From the NCBI GenBank assembly GCA_041685555.1, contig JAWLFN010000077.1:1-11208 (forward strand): a DNA stretch of 11,208 bases, read 5' to 3'. Source of the stretch: PWQG01 sp041685555 (GTDB taxonomy: Bacteria; Pseudomonadota; Gammaproteobacteria; Pseudomonadales; Pseudohongiellaceae). The translations under genes were made by a program, and so were the position numbers. The notes beneath the pieces are model-generated. The model did no database searches and was not told the DNA's origin. It saw nothing but the letters and a program-made list of their open reading frames with translations. Each line of letters opens with the position of its first letter. The first letter of the stretch is position 1. This document shows, in pieces, positions 8,569 to 11,208 of the stretch.

Positions 8569-9650
8569 CATCCGAGCGCGTCCCTCTGGTCCTGGCGGGT
8601 GCCGGACACGCCCATCTGGTGGCCATTCGACGCTGGATCGATGCCGGCTGGCGCGCTCCGGCTGGCACCCTGCTGCTCAGCCCGACATCAGAAGCCTGGT
8701 ATTCAGGCATGATGCCGGGATTGATCGCCGGGCGATTCCGGCCGGATGAGTGCGCCATCGAGCTACAGGCACTATGCGAGACCATCGGGATCACGTTCCG
8801 GCAAGGATCAGTGCAGCACCTGGACTGGCAGGCCCGCATTCTGCGTACCGATGACGGCCCGATTCCCTTCGACGTCCTCTCCATCAATACCGGCTCGATA
8901 CCGCCGGCCCCGGATCCGCGCGATCACTCGGTCGCTCTTGTTCCCGCCAAGCCATTTCCCTGCTTCACCCGGGCGTGGCAACAATGGCGCGACGAGGGAC
9001 CTCCCCGACATATGACGATACTGGGAGGCGGACCGGCCGCCTTCGAACTGGCCCTCGCCCTGCGCCGTGCCTTTCCGGACATGGCACTGTGTCTGCTGAG
9101 TGATCGCGGACTGCTTGAGGGACACCCCGGGCGGCTGGTCCGATACGCGGAGAAACTGCTGAGGCAACGACATGTCGATGTGCGCACTGGCTGGCGTATC
9201 GACCATACACGGGAGGGGACCCTCTGGTCCGCATCATGTCCGGTCGTGGCCACCGATGTTCTGGTGCTGGCCAGTGGGGCGGCGCCACTACCCTGGTATA
9301 CGGACAGCGGGCTTCCCACCAGGAACGGCTTCTTCGCGGTCGACCCGACACTGCAGTCCAGCGCCGACTCCCGGGTGTTTGCGGCCGGGGACTGCATCGA
9401 CCTGCCTGGCGCTCTCCGTTCCGGTGTCTACGCCGTCAGACAGGGCGCCACGCTGGCTCACAACCTTCGGGCCACACTGGAAAAGGCCCCCCTGCAACAG
9501 TATCAGCCACGCTCCCGCTCACTGGCCCTGTTGTCCACCGCGGACGGTGGCGCCCTGCTGAGTTATGGCCGCTGGTCTGCCCGCGGCCGCCTTCCCGGAT
9601 TGTGGAAGGATCACCTCGACCTGGGGTTCATGAAACGGCACCGATTATGA
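8565..9650 (+). CDS. FAD/NAD-dependent oxidoreductase, SelD-N-terminal type
   Basis: This 361-residue flavoprotein belongs to the pyridine nucleotide-disulfide oxidoreductase family with an NDH-2-like fold, in the subgroup often fused to the N-terminus of selenide, water dikinase (SelD). Evidence: an FAD-binding start with GAGHAH at 12-17, the subgroup-typical YSGMMPGLIAGRF segment near 46-58, a second Rossmann motif GGGPAAFELA (154-163) for NAD(P)H, and the FAD-contacting AAGDC at 273-277. The chain ends after about 85 more residues with no SelD domain, so it is a stand-alone form, not a truncation at the window edge. No redox-active CxxC pair is visible, so a disulfide reductase role is unlikely; a quinone or other small acceptor is possible. 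The ATG at 8565 overlaps the stop of the Spy-like gene (ATGA), which implies coupled translation. Electron acceptor and physiological role are unknown. Confidence 0.85.
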
Positions 9651-9830
9651 TTACAACCGGTTTACGGCCTGTTCGATGCGCGCCGCGACTCCATACCAGC
9701 AGCGAGGTATCGGGAGGCAGCAGATCGGGCCAGGCCGGCTCGAGGGTCAGACGAAACGCCGAGCCTGTTGCTGAAAACCCGCAGCAACCTGTTACGCCGT
9801 TGGGTGGACTGAGCAGCCCCCCCGCGCCAA
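9651..9830. other. Intergenic region between convergent genes
   Basis: These 180 bases separate the oxidoreductase stop from the arsJ stop. I see no gene with a credible start and ribosome site. The only clear structure is a 7-bp hairpin, GTTGCTG (9767-9773) with CAGCAAC (9782-9788) around an 8-nt loop; it lacks a U-run on either strand, so I do not call it a terminator. A run of seven C (9817-9823) lies near the arsJ end. Confidence 0.6.
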
Positions 9831-11042
9831 CTATCCGCCATCACGGGATGCCGGCGGATCGACCCCACGTGGCAGCCGCATCGCCAGCGCCGACGATGCG
9901 GCCACGAATGCCGCCGACACCAGCAGGCAGGCCGCCAGGCCGAGCGTCTGATACACCACACCCGACAGCACCGTGCCCACCAGTCGACCCGCTGCATTGG
10001 CCATGTAATAGAAACCCACGTCCAGTGACACACCCTCCTCGCGTGCGTAGGACACGATCAGATAGGAGTGTACCGAGGAGTTGATCGCGAATACGGCCCC
10101 GAACAGCAGCAATCCGCCGATCAGCAACGGCTCCACACGCCAGTCAGCCAGCAATGCAACGGCAATACCGACCGGCAACAGACTCAGCACGGCTGCCCAC
10201 AGCCAAGCCGTGCGTCCGTCTGGATATGTGCCTGTGATACGTGGCGCCAGCGCCTGGATGAATCCGTAGCCGATCACCCAGACGGCCATCATGGTGCCAA
10301 CACTCACATGATCCCAGTCCAGCCGGGTCTGCAGAAAGACCGGCAACGCCACCACGAACCAGACATCGCGCGATGAGAACAGAAAGAAACGCGCCGCCGA
10401 CAACCGGTTGATCGCCGGACTCTTGGAAAGCAGTTCACGGAACTTAGGACGGAACGAGGTCGTTCCCAGGTCCCGTTCCAGCAACAGCATGCTGAGCAAC
10501 AACACGAAGGCCAGGCTGCCCCCCATGATCCACAGCGCACCGCGAAATCCGAAAGCCGCGAGCAATGCGCCACCCAGGAAAAAACCGGCCCCCTTCATGG
10601 CGTTCTTGGATCCGGTCAATCGCGCCACCCAACGGTACAGCGCGCCATCGGCATCCCGTACCAGCATCCGGATACTGCTCTTGGCGCTCATTTTGTTCAG
10701 ATCCTTGGCGATGCCGGACAGGGCCTGAGTGACCATCACATAAAACACGGTGAGCATGGATGGATCGGCCAACAGCATGGCCAGTGCAACGATCTGCAAC
10801 GCCAGCCCCACGTGCATGGTCATGTTCAGGCCGATGCGAGTTGCCACCCAGCCACCGAACAGGTTGGTGATCACCCCGAACAGCTCGTACAGGATGAACA
10901 GCGTGGCGATCTCCAGCGGCGAGAAACCCTGGTCGTGGAAGAACAGGACCACCAGCATGCGCAGGGCGCCGTCGGTCAGGGTGAAGGCCCAGTAGCTGAG
11001 CGTGACCACAATGTATTGAGCGACAGGATTGTTTCGGATCAC
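9831..11042 (-). CDS. arsJ: MFS transporter ArsJ (1-arseno-3-phosphoglycerate efflux)
   Basis: This 403-residue major-facilitator protein has about 12 membrane helices. The N-terminal part YWAFTLTDGALRMLVVLFFH, the following LFILYELFGVITNLFGGW, the loop GIAKDLNKMSAKSS and the LTGSKNAMKG segment are what I know from ArsJ and are unusual among other MFS groups. Known role of the family: a dedicated GAPDH forms 1-arseno-3-phosphoglycerate from arsenate, ArsJ exports it, and it breaks down outside to arsenate, giving As(V) resistance. There is no ATG nearby. GTG codons stand at 11045 and 11042; GGAG (11052-11049) is 6 nt from the second and only 3 nt from the first, so I prefer 11042. The usual partner GAPDH gene does not lie within the 166 bases upstream that are visible, nor downstream. 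The frame stays open upstream to the window edge, but without a start codon or recognisable domain. Confidence 0.85.
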   Translation of the reverse strand: MIRNNPVAQYIVVTLSYWAFTLTDGALRMLVVLFFHDQGFSPLEIATLFILYELFGVITNLFGGWVATRIGLNMTMHVGLALQIVALAMLLADPSMLTVFYVMVTQALSGIAKDLNKMSAKSSIRMLVRDADGALYRWVARLTGSKNAMKGAGFFLGGALLAAFGFRGALWIMGGSLAFVLLLSMLLLERDLGTTSFRPKFRELLSKSPAINRLSAARFFLFSSRDVWFVVALPVFLQTRLDWDHVSVGTMMAVWVIGYGFIQALAPRITGTYPDGRTAWLWAAVLSLLPVGIAVALLADWRVEPLLIGGLLLFGAVFAINSSVHSYLIVSYAREEGVSLDVGFYYMANAAGRLVGTVLSGVVYQTLGLAACLLVSAAFVAASSALAMRLPRGVDPPASRDGG

Positions 11043-11134
11043 CACGTACTCCGGATGAGCAATAATTGTCGGCCGCCAGCGGCGCCGGCGAGTGCGGGGC
11101 CCGTCAGGAACAATCAGGCCATGTCTTGCCCGGA

Positions 11135-11208
11135 CCGGAAAATCGGATAGACACGGACAACTCCGCGAGGCGGTCCCTCGCCGAGCGCTTGGGAGTCCGA
11201 TTTTCCGG
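11135..11208. repeat. Perfect 13-bp inverted repeat with nested hairpin
   Basis: CCGGAAAATCGGA (11135-11147) is the exact reverse complement of TCCGATTTTCCGG (11196-11208), with 48 bp between the arms. Inside lies a second stem, GCGAGG (11165-11170) with CCTCGC (11176-11181), loop 5 nt. The right arm ends at the last base of the window, so the repeat may be longer. It could be the ends of a small mobile element, a structured leader or terminator of a gene to the right, or a paired binding site. No known insertion-sequence end is recognised. Confidence 0.7.

Noticed and set aside
9767..9788. Hairpin as an intrinsic terminator for the oxidoreductase gene or arsJ
   Set aside because: The 7-bp stem lacks a U-tract on both strands and lies well away from the oxidoreductase stop.
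9662..9841. 59-codon minus-strand frame starting inside the arsJ end (MADSWRGG...)
   Set aside because: It could be a small coupled gene, but it has a weak ribosome site, an Arg/Ser-rich composition and no recognisable pattern; too little to call.
9236..10084. Plus-strand open frame (282 codons) crossing the oxidoreductase end, the intergenic gap and arsJ
   Set aside because: It overlaps two well-supported genes, and its translation is Pro/Arg/His-rich low-quality sequence typical of a shadow frame.
11043..11208. N-terminal extension or fusion of ArsJ, since its frame is open to the window edge
   Set aside because: There is no ATG, GTG or TTG start upstream of 11045 in that frame, the translated part is Arg/Pro-rich and unlike GAPDH, and a ribosome site precedes the GTG pair.
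11126..11208. A tRNA or tmRNA-like gene at the window end
   Set aside because: The arms are too long and far apart for a tRNA, and no T-loop motif or CCA end is present.

Overview
The window looks like a chromosomal segment of a GC-rich (roughly 60%) gammaproteobacterium. The main support is the ABC-F gene, which reads along its whole length like YheS of enteric bacteria. An OmpR/PhoB-type two-component pair, a Spy/CpxP-like periplasmic protein and an ArsJ-type transporter fit the same group. The acidic extracytoplasmic protein segments would suit a marine or halotolerant host, but that is only an impression. I see no integrase, transposase, phage gene, tRNA, rRNA or CRISPR array.

Layout. 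(1) 1-165 is a control region with a candidate sigma70 promoter, a short palindrome and a direct repeat. (2) 166-3860 (+) is a tight three-gene ABC operon: ATPase, six-helix permease and a large membrane-anchored GldG-like protein. (3) 3869-3917 holds two overlapping hairpins between convergent transcription units. (4) 3923-5937 (-) is a response regulator followed by a sensor histidine kinase, overlapping by ATGA. (5) 5938-6086 is a divergent promoter region. (6) 6087-9650 (+) is a co-directional run of yheS, a Spy/CpxP-like secreted protein with a hexanucleotide repeat, and a FAD/NAD-dependent oxidoreductase of the type usually fused to SelD; the last two overlap by ATGA. (7) 9651-9830 is non-coding as far as I can see. 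(8) 9831-11042 (-) is arsJ, an MFS efflux protein of arsenate detoxification. (9) 11043-11208 is its upstream region, ending in a perfect 13-bp inverted repeat.

How the genes may work together. The GldA/F/G-like genes should form one inner-membrane ABC complex of unknown substrate. The two-component pair and the Spy-like protein both point to envelope monitoring, and they sit on either side of yheS, but no shared operator was seen that would tie them together. ArsJ normally acts with a dedicated GAPDH that turns arsenate into 1-arseno-3-phosphoglycerate; no such gene is visible in the window.

Most genes are recognisable family members. I found no convincing new multi-gene system. The features most worth a second look are the terminal inverted repeat next to arsJ, the SelD-less oxidoreductase coupled to a repeat-bearing Spy-like protein, the truncated-looking Gld-type operon and the acidic patch in the kinase sensor domain.
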